This document shows, one piece after another, positions 8,020-16,712 of a stretch of DNA of 64,000 nucleotides. The stretch is from the NCBI RefSeq assembly GCF_042852765.1, contig NZ_AP031414.1, one strand, 5' to 3'. A program made the translations under genes and the position numbers. How positions within the stretch are numbered: position 1 is the first letter of the stretch; every line of letters begins with the position of its first letter. The notes under the pieces are model-generated. The model was not told the origin of the DNA. It saw nothing but the letters and a program-made list of their open reading frames with translations, and made no database searches. The DNA comes from Schaedlerella glycyrrhizinilytica_A. Lineage in GTDB: Bacteria > Bacillota > Clostridia > Lachnospirales > Lachnospiraceae.

Positions 8020-10413
8020 ATGGAAAACGAAAGAAAATTGATGCAGTTCCATTTTATAAAAAATGATGAGATCTCCACACATTATCACCAGAACCCGGAA
8101 CTGTTCTATGTGCTGAAAGGAACGCTTGAAGTGCAGATCGACGATGCGTCATTTGTCCTGAAACACGGAGATATGATCGTGATCAACGCAAATAAGCGGC
8201 ACAAGATGATCGGAAGCGAAGAACTTTTAGGCGCCCGGTTTGAAATTGACTTTCATCTGTTGGCGGAAGAGCTGGGGACATTGCAGTTGTTATTCTGGTG
8301 TAATACCGTGGCGGACCGGAACGAGGCGTACCGTGATCTCAGAAAGACGCTGGACAAGATATTGGAACGGCATTTTGAGCGGGAGCAGAAAGGCGCGCTT
8401 CATCTGAATGCTCTGTGTTACGAGGCGCTTTATATCCTGACAAGTAATTTTCTTGTGAAAGCGGACGACTCGAGACTTCATATGGAAGATTCTCAGGACA
8501 GAATCAGGATCCAGCAGATCCAGAATTATATTCAGGCGAATTATCAGAGCCAGATCAGCTTGAACGATCTGGCAGACCGGCTTTATCTTTCCAATGCGTA
8601 TTTGTCGAAATATGTCAAAAAACATCTTGGTATGACGTTTATGGAATATCTGAACAATGTACGGCTATTTCATGCGGTAGACGAATTGCTATACACGAAG
8701 AAAAATATCACGCGGATCGCATTGGACAACGGTTTTCCGACGTCGGCGGCATTTACGAAAGCATTCCGGGAAGTTTACCGGGAAGCGCCGAGCGAATACC
8801 GGAAAAAGATGCAGAAAGAGGAAAATCCGGGCGAGACACAGACCGAACTTGCGGAGAGCGAGCGGACGCAGATCATAGAATATCTGAATTACCGGGAACA
8901 AAAGCAGGAAGTTGCGGCAAAAGAGGGACGTGTCTGCCGGATGGACGTGACAAAGTACGAGAAAATGCGGGGGATCGCCAGCCGTGCGATCTGTGTCGGA
9001 GACGCGTACACGATCCTGCAGTCGGAAGTACAGGAACAGCTCCGGGAGATCAAGCGGAAAACAGGATTTCGGTATGCGCGTATCTGGAATATATTGTCGC
9101 GGGAGGAATGTTTCGACGGACAGGACGGCTACAATTTCCGGAAACTGGATCTTGTGCTGGACTTCCTATTGGAAAACGGATGGACGCCGTATTTGGAACT
9201 GGGGCATAAACCGACGCTGTTTATGTATACGCCGGAGCGGAGTGTGCGGGAAATGGAAGATCAGGGAATGTACACCTACGATACCTTTAAAGGGATCATC
9301 CGGGCGCTCTGCGTGCATCTTGCCAATCGGTATGGGGCAGAAGAACTGGAACGATGGTATTTTGAATATTGGAACAACCCGAAACACCGGATCGCAGAGG
9401 AAGACGGGACTTATTTCCCTTATTTTGAGGTGATTTATCGGACATTGAAATCCATCTCGCCGGAAATCCGCGTGGGCGGCGCCGGATTTATCTTAGGATT
9501 TGAAACGCTCTGGTGTAAGGACGTATTTCTGAAATGGAAAGAGCGGGAGATACAGCCGGATTTCCTTTCGTTCTGTTCTTATCAGTATATTGCGATTTAT
9601 GAAAATGGAAAACGTTACGGCAGAAAATCCATTGACAGCAGTTACATGCGGAATCAAGTTGCGATTATGAAAGATATGATGAAGAGCACCGGATTTGATG
9701 TTCCGGAATTTCATATTGACGAGTGGAACTTTACGATCTCCAATCGGAATCTTTTGAACGACAGTTGTGAGCAAGGCGCATATATCGTGAAAAACTGCAT
9801 CGATATGGCAGGCGATATCGATCTGATGGCGTACTGGCATGCGCTGGATGTTTATTCCGAATATTACGATACGGATATGATCTTAAACGGGGATTCCGGT
9901 CTGATCTCCAGAGACGGAGTTGCAAAGCCGTCTTATTATGCGTTTGTCTTTTTGAATAAATTGCTGCCGAATGTGATCGCAAAGGAAGAAAATCTGCTTG
10001 CGACGACGAACGGAAAGGGACGGTATGTGATCACCTGTCACAATTTCAAGAGACTGTCTTCCCAGTATGTATTTACGGAAGAAGATCAGATCAAAGTTGA
10101 AGATTTAAATAATTATACCGAAGATTCCGAACCTCTCAAATTGAAATTCGTACTGGATCATGTGCGTAACGGAAATTATCTTGTGAAATGCTTCTATATT
10201 AACAGAGAAAATGGAAGCGCGCAGGATATTTGGAAACGGATGGAGTATGCAAAAGGGCTTGCGAAAGACGAGATGGAATATCTGAAACGGAGCACATCGC
10301 CTCGTGTGGAAATGAAAAATATCGTAGTCGATCAGGAAAAGCTGAAATTGGAATATGTGCTTTTGGAGCAGGAGATCCGACTGCTTGATATTCAGTATCG
10401 ATATGATTTTTGA
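8020..10413 (+). CDS. AraC-family regulator fused to a GH39-like domain
   Basis: 797 residues. An N-terminal cupin (HYHQNPELFYVLKGTLEV near residue 21) is followed by an AraC double helix-turn-helix at residues ~165-275 (ISLNDLADRLYLSNAYLSKY; IALDNGFPTSAAFTKAFREV) and then a ~500-residue domain like GH39 beta-xylosidases. In GH39 the acid/base glutamate lies in a W-N-E-P motif; here residues 451-454 read WNNP, so the glutamate is replaced by Asn453. The nucleophile motif is kept as DEWN (Glu568). The protein has no signal peptide. It probably senses a xyloside or related sugar in the cytoplasm and regulates nearby sugar genes; the GH39 part may bind rather than cut. It begins 18 bp after the wall-binding gene. 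Confidence 0.88.
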   Translation: MENERKLMQFHFIKNDEISTHYHQNPELFYVLKGTLEVQIDDASFVLKHGDMIVINANKRHKMIGSEELLGARFEIDFHLLAEELGTLQLLFWCNTVADRNEAYRDLRKTLDKILERHFEREQKGALHLNALCYEALYILTSNFLVKADDSRLHMEDSQDRIRIQQIQNYIQANYQSQISLNDLADRLYLSNAYLSKYVKKHLGMTFMEYLNNVRLFHAVDELLYTKKNITRIALDNGFPTSAAFTKAFREVYREAPSEYRKKMQKEENPGETQTELAESERTQIIEYLNYREQKQEVAAKEGRVCRMDVTKYEKMRGIASRAICVGDAYTILQSEVQEQLREIKRKTGFRYARIWNILSREECFDGQDGYNFRKLDLVLDFLLENGWTPYLELGHKPTLFMYTPERSVREMEDQGMYTYDTFKGIIRALCVHLANRYGAEELERWYFEYWNNPKHRIAEEDGTYFPYFEVIYRTLKSISPEIRVGGAGFILGFETLWCKDVFLKWKEREIQPDFLSFCSYQYIAIYENGKRYGRKSIDSSYMRNQVAIMKDMMKSTGFDVPEFHIDEWNFTISNRNLLNDSCEQGAYIVKNCIDMAGDIDLMAYWHALDVYSEYYDTDMILNGDSGLISRDGVAKPSYYAFVFLNKLLPNVIAKEENLLATTNGKGRYVITCHNFKRLSSQYVFTEEDQIKVEDLNNYTEDSEPLKLKFVLDHVRNGNYLVKCFYINRENGSAQDIWKRMEYAKGLAKDEMEYLKRSTSPRVEMKNIVVDQEKLKLEYVLLEQEIRLLDIQYRYDF

Positions 10414-10436
10414 ATGAAATACGATGATTTGTTTTA

Positions 10437-10513
10437 AAATCACCGGAAGTGCCAAAAGGCACATTCCGGGATTGTAAGCAGTCGCCAAGGTCTCGGGCAA
10501 GCCCGGACTTTGG
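10437..10513 (+). repeat. Two-hairpin repeat element, copy A
   Basis: 77 bp, starting 24 bp after the stop of the AraC-GH39 gene. It matches copy B (22984-23060) at 75 of 77 positions. Hairpin 1: CCGGAAGTGCC, AAAA loop, GGCACATTCCGG (one bulged base). Hairpin 2: CCAAGGTCTCGGG, CAAG loop, CCCGGACTTTGG (one bulge, one wobble). A 15-base linker joins them. A terminator-like hairpin follows 17 bp later, and then a flavoprotein gene. Confidence 0.85.
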
Positions 10514-10530
10514 CTCGTTGTCTATACAAG

Positions 10531-10577
10531 AAAAGGTGGGGACAAAAAATGTGCAATGTTTTTTGTCCCCACCTTTT
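10531..10577 (+). terminator. Strong hairpin terminator downstream of repeat copy A
   Basis: A 19-bp perfect inverted repeat (10531-10549 with 10559-10577) containing GGTGGGGAC / GTCCCCACC, with A-rich and T-rich flanks on both sides, so it could end transcription from either direction. Confidence 0.9.
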
Positions 10578-10700
10578 TGCTGGTGAAAAAGATAACAAAT
10601 ATTACGGCCGTATCACGTCATGCACAGGAAAGCAAAAAATACTCGAATCCTGTAAATTAATAGACATAGAGAAACAAGTTATATTTATGGAGGGAACAAG

Positions 10701-11663
10701 ATGAAAGTATTAGGGATTTCTTTCGGAAGAAAGAACCAGAGAAGTGACGTCATGGTAAAAGAAGCGCTGTTTGCAGCAAAGGCAGCAGGCGCAGACGTAC
10801 AGTTCATCAACACAGTCCGCATGGACATCGGACACTGCCGTGCCTGCGATTATTGCAGCCGCATGCGCGACAACGGAGAGACAGAAATCCACTGTTGTAT
10901 GAAAGATGACTATCACATTCTCGAAGAAGCATGTCTGGAAGCGGACGGAATCATCATTGCCGCACCGGTATATGCAGTCGGAATCGTCGGACAGTTCAAA
11001 AACTTCGTTGACCGTTTCGGACCGTCTCACGACCGCGCAGCGTTGATCGAGGAGAATAAGAAACGGAAAGCGGAAGGAAAACCGGAACTGGATCCGAGAT
11101 ACTTCAAAGACCGTTACACAGGATTTATTTCCGTAGGCGGTGCTGAGACTCACAACTGGGTATCTTTAGGACTTCCGATGCTGGATCTGTTCAGCTTCTC
11201 ATTCTGCATGAAATGTGTAGGACATGTGGATGCATACGATCAGGGAAGAACCGGTCATCCGCTGTTTGATCCGGCGCTGATGGAGAAATGTGCAGAACTC
11301 GGAAAAGCAGTTGCAGAATCACTTGGAAAACCGTACGACGAAGTGGACACATGGGTAGGCGACGAGGGTGTATGTCCGGTATGCCACAATCCGCTTTTGA
11401 GCATGAACGGAACAACACATGTAGAATGCCCGATCTGCGGTATCTGGGGAGATCTTTCCGTGGACGGAGACAAGGTGAAAGTAGAGTGGTCCGAGAAAGA
11501 GATCGCGCGTGCGAGAAATACAAATATCGGAATTTACGAACATTACAATGAGATCCAGAATATGATCAAGGTTTGCGTGCCGAAGCTGGTTGCCAACAAA
11601 GACACACTTCCGAAGATGATGGAAAAATACGAAAAGTTTGACGAGACGATCGCAAATATGTAA
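10701..11663 (+). CDS. Iron-sulfur flavoprotein-like NAD(P)H-dependent reductase with zinc-ribbon tail (paralog 1)
   Basis: 320 residues. The N-terminal ~180 residues are a flavodoxin-like fold of the NADPH-dependent FMN reductase group: GISFGRKNQRSDVMVKEAL, then a cysteine cluster CRACDYC...HCCMKDD near residues 49-73 resembling the compact [4Fe-4S] site of Isf proteins, then the flavin-loop stretch AAPVYAVGIVGQFKNFVDR. The C-terminal part adds CPVCHNPLL and VECPICGIWG, a four-cysteine zinc-ribbon pattern not usual for simple flavodoxins. A homologous gene at 23297 has the same architecture. It precedes the GPH symporter by 27 bp, so both are likely one transcript. The electron acceptor is unknown. 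Confidence 0.82.
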   Translation: MKVLGISFGRKNQRSDVMVKEALFAAKAAGADVQFINTVRMDIGHCRACDYCSRMRDNGETEIHCCMKDDYHILEEACLEADGIIIAAPVYAVGIVGQFKNFVDRFGPSHDRAALIEENKKRKAEGKPELDPRYFKDRYTGFISVGGAETHNWVSLGLPMLDLFSFSFCMKCVGHVDAYDQGRTGHPLFDPALMEKCAELGKAVAESLGKPYDEVDTWVGDEGVCPVCHNPLLSMNGTTHVECPICGIWGDLSVDGDKVKVEWSEKEIARARNTNIGIYEHYNEIQNMIKVCVPKLVANKDTLPKMMEKYEKFDETIANM

Positions 11664-11690
11664 TGTCAAAGGAATGATACGGAGGGAATC

Positions 11691-13109
11691 ATGAAAGAAC
11701 AAAAATTAAATGCATACGGCATGGCGCCGTTGACTGCAAAACACTATTTTGTATATGGAATGGGTAACTTCGCATCACAGCTCTCTTGGACAATGGTAAG
11801 TACATATCTGTCTATTTTCTACACAGACGTGTTCGGACTTGGAACCGGAGCAGTAGCGCTGTTGATGCTGATCGCAAAAGTATGGGACGGAATCAATGAC
11901 CCGATGATGGGAACATTGATGGAGCGTACACATACAAAACACGGAAGATTCAGACCTTATATTTTCGTTGGTGCAATCTTCCTCGTAATCTTTACAATTT
12001 TGACATTTACCGTACCGGGATTCGGCGGTCCGGGAAAACTGGTTTACGCGTATATCACTTATATCGGACTGGGAATGTCCTACACAGTAACAAACGTACC
12101 GTATTTGGCATTGCCGGTTGTTATGACCCGTGACCCAAAAGAGATCAATAAACTGAATGCGGCACAGATGATGGGTATGACCATCGGTCAGATCATCCTG
12201 AATCTGTTCGTATTGAAACTGGTTCTCTGGTTTGGTAAAGGCGATGAAGCCGCAGGATATCAGTCTACGGCAATCCTGCTGGCATTACTTGCACTGCCGA
12301 TGTTCTGGGCAGTTGCGATCATGTCAAAAGAAAGAATCACCGTAAAGAAAGAAGAACAGGGAAAAATCATCGATGGACTGAAACTTGTATTCAAGAACAA
12401 GAACCTGTTATGTGCAATGATGTATTCATTCTTTAACATGTTCGGTATACTGGGACGTATTTCCGTAGCGGTATACTTCTATATGCACTGTGTACAGAAC
12501 TTTGCATTCATCACAATTTTCATGATGATGCAGATGATCGTAGGAACATTGATCATGCCGTTTACACCAAAGATAATCGAGAAATTCGGAAAGAAGAATA
12601 CTGCGATCCTTTCTATGGTAATTCAGGGATCCGCATTGATCATCCTCTTCTTCGGACCGTATGAGAACATCGTATTTGACTTTGTTGTACTTGTATATTA
12701 CGGACTTGGATATATTGCAGGACCATGTGGATCAGGTATGATGGTTGACGCGATCGATGATTTCGATGACAAATACGGATACAGAAATGACGGAATGGCA
12801 TTCTCCTTCCAGGGAACAGCGATCAAGATCGCAACAGCAATCGCAAACTCATTGTTCCTCGTTGTAATGGGAGCATTTGGATACCAGGGAGGCGTTGATA
12901 TCACACCACACGTTCAGCAAGGTATCAATATCGCTGCAAACTTACTTCCGGGAATCGTATTCTTCTTAGCAATCATTCCGCTGGCTATGTATAAACTGGA
13001 TAAACCGGGATACATGGAAGGCGTACGTGAAAGACTGACTGCAAGAGATAAAGCAAAAAGAGAAGCGGAAGCAGCAGCTCAGGAAGAAAAAGCAGCAGTA
13101 GCTGAATAA
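11691..13109 (+). CDS. GPH-family glycoside/pentoside:cation symporter (MelB-like)
   Basis: 472 residues with twelve predicted membrane segments and the family marks: AKVWDGINDPMMGTLMERT in the second segment region, KHGRFRPYIFVGA in the loop that follows, and PCGSGMMVDAIDDFDDKYG in the second half. Such carriers import glycosides or pentosides with sodium or protons. The last ~30 residues are a charged alanine/glutamate-rich cytosolic tail. The gene follows the flavoprotein gene and lies near the AraC-GH39 regulator and the apiose-type operon, so it could supply sugar to that operon, though the arsenic cassette now lies between them. Confidence 0.9.
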   Translation: MKEQKLNAYGMAPLTAKHYFVYGMGNFASQLSWTMVSTYLSIFYTDVFGLGTGAVALLMLIAKVWDGINDPMMGTLMERTHTKHGRFRPYIFVGAIFLVIFTILTFTVPGFGGPGKLVYAYITYIGLGMSYTVTNVPYLALPVVMTRDPKEINKLNAAQMMGMTIGQIILNLFVLKLVLWFGKGDEAAGYQSTAILLALLALPMFWAVAIMSKERITVKKEEQGKIIDGLKLVFKNKNLLCAMMYSFFNMFGILGRISVAVYFYMHCVQNFAFITIFMMMQMIVGTLIMPFTPKIIEKFGKKNTAILSMVIQGSALIILFFGPYENIVFDFVVLVYYGLGYIAGPCGSGMMVDAIDDFDDKYGYRNDGMAFSFQGTAIKIATAIANSLFLVVMGAFGYQGGVDITPHVQQGINIAANLLPGIVFFLAIIPLAMYKLDKPGYMEGVRERLTARDKAKREAEAAAQEEKAAVAE

Positions 13110-13132
13110 GAAAAATAAGAAATTATAAAGGG

Positions 13133-13194
13133 AAAAGTCCTGTAAAGAGTGTAGATCGTCATTGGTGATGATAAGGCTCTTTGCAGGACTTTTC
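13133..13194 (+). terminator. Terminator after the GPH symporter
   Basis: Imperfect long stem: AAAAGTCCTGTAAAGAG (13133-13149) pairs with CTCTTTGCAGGACTTTT (13177-13193) around a 27-base loop. Confidence 0.8.
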
Positions 13195-13227
13195 ATATGT
13201 GAGCATGTCAACAGACGGCGGATATTA

Positions 13228-13305
13228 TATCAAAATATTTTGATACGATTTATTGACAAACTTCTATGTAAGGTTTATGATACATACATCAAAATATTTT
13301 GATGT
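13228..13305 (+). promoter_or_regulatory. arsR promoter flanked by two palindromic ArsR operators
   Basis: A textbook promoter, TTGACA (13253-13258), 17 bp, TATGAT (13276-13281), lies between two copies of the perfect palindrome ATCAAAATATTTTGAT (13229-13244 and 13288-13303). The first extends to 18 bp and the second to 20 bp of perfect symmetry. The ATCAA-N6-TTGAT form matches known ArsR/SmtB-type sites. The second copy covers the start-site region, so binding should block transcription; metalloid or metal binding to ArsR would release it. Confidence 0.9.
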
Positions 13306-13319
13306 GAGGAGCGATAACG

Positions 13320-13625
13320 ATGACTGATTTTTCTAAAGATGTGAAAATTTTTAAGGCTCTTTGTGATACAAAAAGACTTACGATTTTAGACTACTTAAAG
13401 AGTGGGGAAAAATGTGCGTGTGTTCTGATTGAAAACATGAATATAGGACAATCGGCTTTATCATACCATATGAAAATACTTTGCGACTCCGGTATGGTCA
13501 ATGCAAGACAAGAGGGGAAATGGACGCATTACAGCCTAAGTAAAAGTGGAAGCGAATATGCGTCAAAACGATTGTTAGAACTAACAACACCAAATACTGA
13601 AAATCAATCAAATTGTTGCATATAA
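13320..13625 (+). CDS. arsR: ArsR-family metalloregulatory repressor
   Basis: 101 residues, a typical winged-helix ArsR/SmtB repressor. Residues ~5-90 cover the fold. A CACVLIEN stretch at ~34-41 corresponds to the cysteine pair region (ELCVCDL in classical ArsR) that binds arsenite. The recognition helix is QSALSYHMKILCDSGMV. A further Cys-Cys pair sits at the C-terminus (SNCCI). It is the first gene of the cassette, with a palindrome-flanked promoter 15 bp upstream. Codon use is clearly more AT-rich than in neighbouring genes (many TTA, ATA, AAA). Confidence 0.92.
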   Translation: MTDFSKDVKIFKALCDTKRLTILDYLKSGEKCACVLIENMNIGQSALSYHMKILCDSGMVNARQEGKWTHYSLSKSGSEYASKRLLELTTPNTENQSNCCI

Positions 13626-13662
13626 AGGTCATCGGAAGGTGGCTTTTATAAAACTTTATTAC

Positions 13663-13678
13663 ATCAAAAAAAATTGAT
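13663..13678 (+). promoter_or_regulatory. Third ArsR-type operator, inside the operon
   Basis: ATCAAAAAAAATTGAT keeps both half sites ATCAA-N6-TTGAT of the two promoter operators. It lies between arsR and the permease gene, 25 bp before the permease start codon. No clear promoter accompanies it, so it may act as a roadblock or a looping partner. Confidence 0.6.
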
Positions 13679-13702
13679 ATGTCATGTGAAGGAGGGACTT
13701 TA

Positions 13703-14716
13703 TTGGAAGTGGTAAATTCAATATGGTTATTTTTTCAAGACCAAATATTAGGTATGAAATGGTTGAATGGTTTAATTGGCGATGGATTATCATTGTTAGG
13801 GTTAGACATTAACAGTCGTTTAGGTGGAAGTATTCAATTCTTTTTATACGATGTAATCAAAATCACAATCTTGTTATGTTTACTGATTTTCTTTATTTCG
13901 TATATTCAAAGTTATTTTCCGCCCGAACGAAGTAAAAAAATTTTAGGGCGATTTCATGGTATCGGAGCAAATATCATATCCGCATTGTTAGGAACGGTTA
14001 CACCATTTTGTTCATGTTCTTCTATCCCGTTGTTTATAGGCTTTACAAGTGCAGGATTACCACTAGGGGTAACTTTTTCTTTTTTGATTTCTTCGCCTAT
14101 GGTTGATTTGGGAAGTCTTGTATTGCTAATGAGTATTTTCGGGGCCAAAGTAGCCTTTGCCTATGTGATTGTAGGCTTGATAATCGCTGTAATTAGCGGT
14201 ACTTTAATTGAAAAATTGCACATGGAAAAATATGTGGAAGATTTTGTAAAAAATGCAAGTAATGTTGATATTAGTTCTCCTACTTTAACCAAAAAGGACA
14301 GAGTTCAATATGCAAAGGAACAAGTTATAGGAACATTCAAGAAAGTATTTCCATACATTTTGATTGGTGTGGGGATCGGAGCAATGATCCATAACTGGAT
14401 ACCTAAAACATGGATTGAAAGTATTTTGGGAAGTAATAACCCGTTTGGAGTTATTTTAGCCACGCTTGTCGGAGTTCCTATGTATGCTGATATTTTTGGA
14501 ACAATTCCAGTAGCAGAAGCATTACTTTCAAAGGGGGCACAATTAGGTACAATCTTATCATTTATGATGGCTGTAACAACATTGAGTTTACCGTCTTTAA
14601 TCATGCTGAAAAAGGCAGTAAAGCCTAAACTATTGATACTATTTATTGCCATTTGTACGTCTGGCATTATTATTGTAGGTTATCTATTTAATATTTTTAG
14701 TACGATATTTATTTAA
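13703..14716 (+). CDS. COG0701-type permease (ArsP / SO_0444 group)
   Basis: 337 residues from a TTG start at 13703, preferred because AAGGAGGG (13689-13696) sits six bases before it; the ATG at 13679 would put the ribosome site inside the gene. About eight membrane segments. The signature TPFCSCSSIPLFIGFTSAGL of the family is present in the first half, with the matching GVPMYADIFGTIPVAEALL in the second. Relatives export trivalent organoarsenicals (ArsP) or copper/zinc. Here it stands between arsR and a redox protein plus arsenate reductase, so arsenic efflux is the best reading; the true substrate could be arsenite or methylated arsenite. Confidence 0.85.
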   Translation: MEVVNSIWLFFQDQILGMKWLNGLIGDGLSLLGLDINSRLGGSIQFFLYDVIKITILLCLLIFFISYIQSYFPPERSKKILGRFHGIGANIISALLGTVTPFCSCSSIPLFIGFTSAGLPLGVTFSFLISSPMVDLGSLVLLMSIFGAKVAFAYVIVGLIIAVISGTLIEKLHMEKYVEDFVKNASNVDISSPTLTKKDRVQYAKEQVIGTFKKVFPYILIGVGIGAMIHNWIPKTWIESILGSNNPFGVILATLVGVPMYADIFGTIPVAEALLSKGAQLGTILSFMMAVTTLSLPSLIMLKKAVKPKLLILFIAICTSGIIIVGYLFNIFSTIFI

Positions 14717-14732
14717 AAGGAGCGAGTAAGAA

Positions 14733-15065
14733 ATGAAATTATTTGGAAAGAAAAAAGAAACAAAATCATGCTGTTGTGGTGGAAATTGCACATCAGAAAC
14801 AATGCAAAATACAGAAAATAAAAAGCAAGAGAAAGGTATCAAAATACTGGGTTCTGGCTGTGCAAAATGTATGGAATTAGAAAAAGCAACTAAAACAGCA
14901 ATCTCCGAACTTCAATTAGATTATGAGATTGACCACGTTACAGATTTTGTAGAAATTGCCAGTTATGGAGTAATGTCTACACCTGCGTTGGTATTGAATG
15001 GCGAAGTTATATCTTATGGAAAAGTATTGAAAGTAGACGAAGTGAAAGCATTATTGGGCAAATAA
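14733..15065 (+). CDS. Thioredoxin-like small redox protein of the arsenic cassette
   Basis: 110 residues. A cysteine-rich N-terminus (CCCGGNC at residues ~13-19) is followed by a glutaredoxin-like thioredoxin fold of the TM0996/MTH895 group with active-site CAKC (IKILGSGCAKCMELEK) and the cis-proline region VMSTPALVLNG. Members of this group often occur in arsenic operons with a COG0701 permease. It may recycle the arsenate reductase that follows, or hand arsenite to the permease through the N-terminal cysteines (inference). It starts 17 bp after the permease with a good AAGGAG site. Confidence 0.87.
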   Translation: MKLFGKKKETKSCCCGGNCTSETMQNTENKKQEKGIKILGSGCAKCMELEKATKTAISELQLDYEIDHVTDFVEIASYGVMSTPALVLNGEVISYGKVLKVDEVKALLGK

Positions 15066-15094
15066 TAAAACGAAGAAAGGTTGGTAATTCATTT

Positions 15095-15517
15095 ATGGAA
15101 AAACCTAAAGTAGCCTTTGTCTGTGTTCACAATTCTTGTCGCAGTCAAATTGCTGAGGCATTGGGGAAGTATCTTTCTTCAAATGTTTTTGAGAGTTATT
15201 CCGCAGGCACAGAAACAACGCCACAAATCAATCAAGATGCAGTTCGTCTAATGAAAGAAATGTATCAGATCAACATGGAGGAAACACAATATTCTAAATT
15301 GTTATCAGAGATACCGGAGGTAGATATTGTGATCACGATGGGGTGTAATGTGAAATGTCCCGCTATACCGTGCAAATATAGAGAGGATTGGGGATTGAAT
15401 GACCCTACGGGGAAAAATGATGCTGAATTTTCAAAAATAATCCATTCAATCCACACAAAAATCCTCGAATTGACAGAGAAAATAGAAAAGGGAGAGTTGA
15501 TTACAGAGAGTGATTAG
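15095..15517 (+). CDS. arsC: Arsenate reductase, low-molecular-weight phosphatase type (thioredoxin-coupled)
   Basis: 140 residues. The phosphate-type loop CVHNSCR (Cys10-Arg16) binds arsenate. Two further redox cysteines lie in MGCNVKCP (Cys84 and Cys88), with an extra Cys93, and the acid loop DWGLNDPTGK follows. This is the thioredoxin-coupled ArsC class of Gram-positive bacteria, which reduces arsenate to arsenite by a cysteine relay in the cytosol. Ends 16 bp before the convergent LacI gene. AT-rich like the rest of the cassette. Confidence 0.9.
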   Translation: MEKPKVAFVCVHNSCRSQIAEALGKYLSSNVFESYSAGTETTPQINQDAVRLMKEMYQINMEETQYSKLLSEIPEVDIVITMGCNVKCPAIPCKYREDWGLNDPTGKNDAEFSKIIHSIHTKILELTEKIEKGELITESD

Positions 15518-15533
15518 ATGAAACAATCCGTAT

Positions 15534-16541
15534 TTATACACTCTTCCTCTCGACCAGCTGTGTGGAGATCTCGATCTTGACCGGCTGCGTCCCTTTTTCT
15601 GTCAATAATGTGATCAGTCTCTGTACCGCGATCTTTCCCATATATTGCTTAGGAACATGGATGGTCGTGAGCGCCGGTTCGATGATGGTACTCATCGGAA
15701 TATTGTCAAATCCGACGATCGCAATATCTTCGGGAATCCGATAGCCGTATTCTTTCAGCGCTTTCATGGCTCCGACTGCGATCAGGTCATTGTCGGCGAA
15801 ATAGCATGGGGCGAGCTTTTCCCCTGCGTTTAAAATCTCTTTCATATCGGCATAAGCGCCGTCGATGGAGGGCGTAAGCGCATGAACGATACTTTTGGAT
15901 GAGGACATGCCGTAGGCGCGCACCGCTTTGAAAAACCCGGAGTTGCGTTCGGCAAAGTTACCGATGGCGTAAGAAGACTTTAAATATCCGGGCTGCTTTC
16001 GCGTCTTTTTGATCAGATGACTTGTGGCAAGGTAAGCGCCCTGCACGTTGTTGATGAGCACATAGTCGCAGGCGACCGTTTCAAAATAAGTGTCCAGAAG
16101 AACAAAAGGAACGGAAAGATGTTGAAATAAAAGAGCGTCTTCTTTCTGCATTTCGGTTCCGAGCAAAATGATCCCGATACAGTCGGAATATTGGATTTCT
16201 TCGATCTGCGGCAGCAGTTCGTCATTTTCTCCGAGCAGATAGAGGATTTTTAATTTATACCCGGACTGCTGGCAGGCGTCGGTGATCCCCTCGGAAAGTT
16301 GTGAAAAAAACGGCGTGTCATCGACGATCGCGCCGTGCTTTTTATAGATGACAAGATAAATCGTTCCGGCGGCATTTTGCTTTTCCGTAATGCGCGTGAA
16401 ATCATAACCGTACCGGTCGGCGGCGTCTAAAATCCGTCTTCGCGTGTCGGTGCTGACGCCGGGCTTGTTGTTCAAAGCCATAGAGACGGCCGCCGCGGAA
16501 AGATTTAGTTTCTTGGCAAGTTCTTTTGCTGTGATCGACAT
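15534..16541 (-). CDS. LacI-family repressor, probable regulator of the apiose-type operon
   Basis: 335 residues. N-terminal LacI helix-turn-helix (ITAKELAKKLNLSAAAVSMA, hinge VSTDTRRRILDAADRYGYDF), then a periplasmic-binding-protein-like sugar-sensing core (FVLLDTYFETVACDYVLINN; IAIVGFDNIPMSTIIEPALT). It diverges from the isomerase-transketolase-kinase operon across a 171-bp gap containing two short inverted repeats, so it most likely represses that operon until its sugar or a phosphorylated product appears. Its ribosome site AAGGAGGATC precedes the ATG. GC content is like the operon, unlike the arsenic cassette downstream. Confidence 0.9.
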   Translation of the reverse strand: MSITAKELAKKLNLSAAAVSMALNNKPGVSTDTRRRILDAADRYGYDFTRITEKQNAAGTIYLVIYKKHGAIVDDTPFFSQLSEGITDACQQSGYKLKILYLLGENDELLPQIEEIQYSDCIGIILLGTEMQKEDALLFQHLSVPFVLLDTYFETVACDYVLINNVQGAYLATSHLIKKTRKQPGYLKSSYAIGNFAERNSGFFKAVRAYGMSSSKSIVHALTPSIDGAYADMKEILNAGEKLAPCYFADNDLIAVGAMKALKEYGYRIPEDIAIVGFDNIPMSTIIEPALTTIHVPKQYMGKIAVQRLITLLTEKGTQPVKIEISTQLVERKSV

Positions 16542-16596
16542 CTTGATCCTCCTTTGGAAAAGTTTTATTTCATTATCAACCAGAATCCCTTAAAAA

Positions 16597-16635
16597 TCAA
16601 GAATTAAGCTTGAAATTAAGTAAAATATTCTTAAT
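16597..16635. promoter_or_regulatory. Two short inverted repeats between lacI-type gene and isomerase operon
   Basis: TCAAG-N7-CTTGA (16597-16613) and ATTAAG-N9-CTTAAT (16615-16635) lie side by side in the divergent region. They could be operators for the LacI protein, but they lack the usual central CG, so support is weak. Confidence 0.3.
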
Positions 16636-16712
16636 AGTATGATGATATTAAGTTGATAAAAATCTATAATTTAGGAAACGAAACAGAAATAAGACAAACG
16701 GAGGAGTATGTC

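Noticed and set aside
10105..10500. Minus-strand peptide-like sequence through repeat copy A, also seen in copy B (shared ETLATAYNP wording)
   Set aside because: The similarity comes from the repeated DNA element itself. The frames start and end in unrelated flanking sequence, so they are not a protein family.
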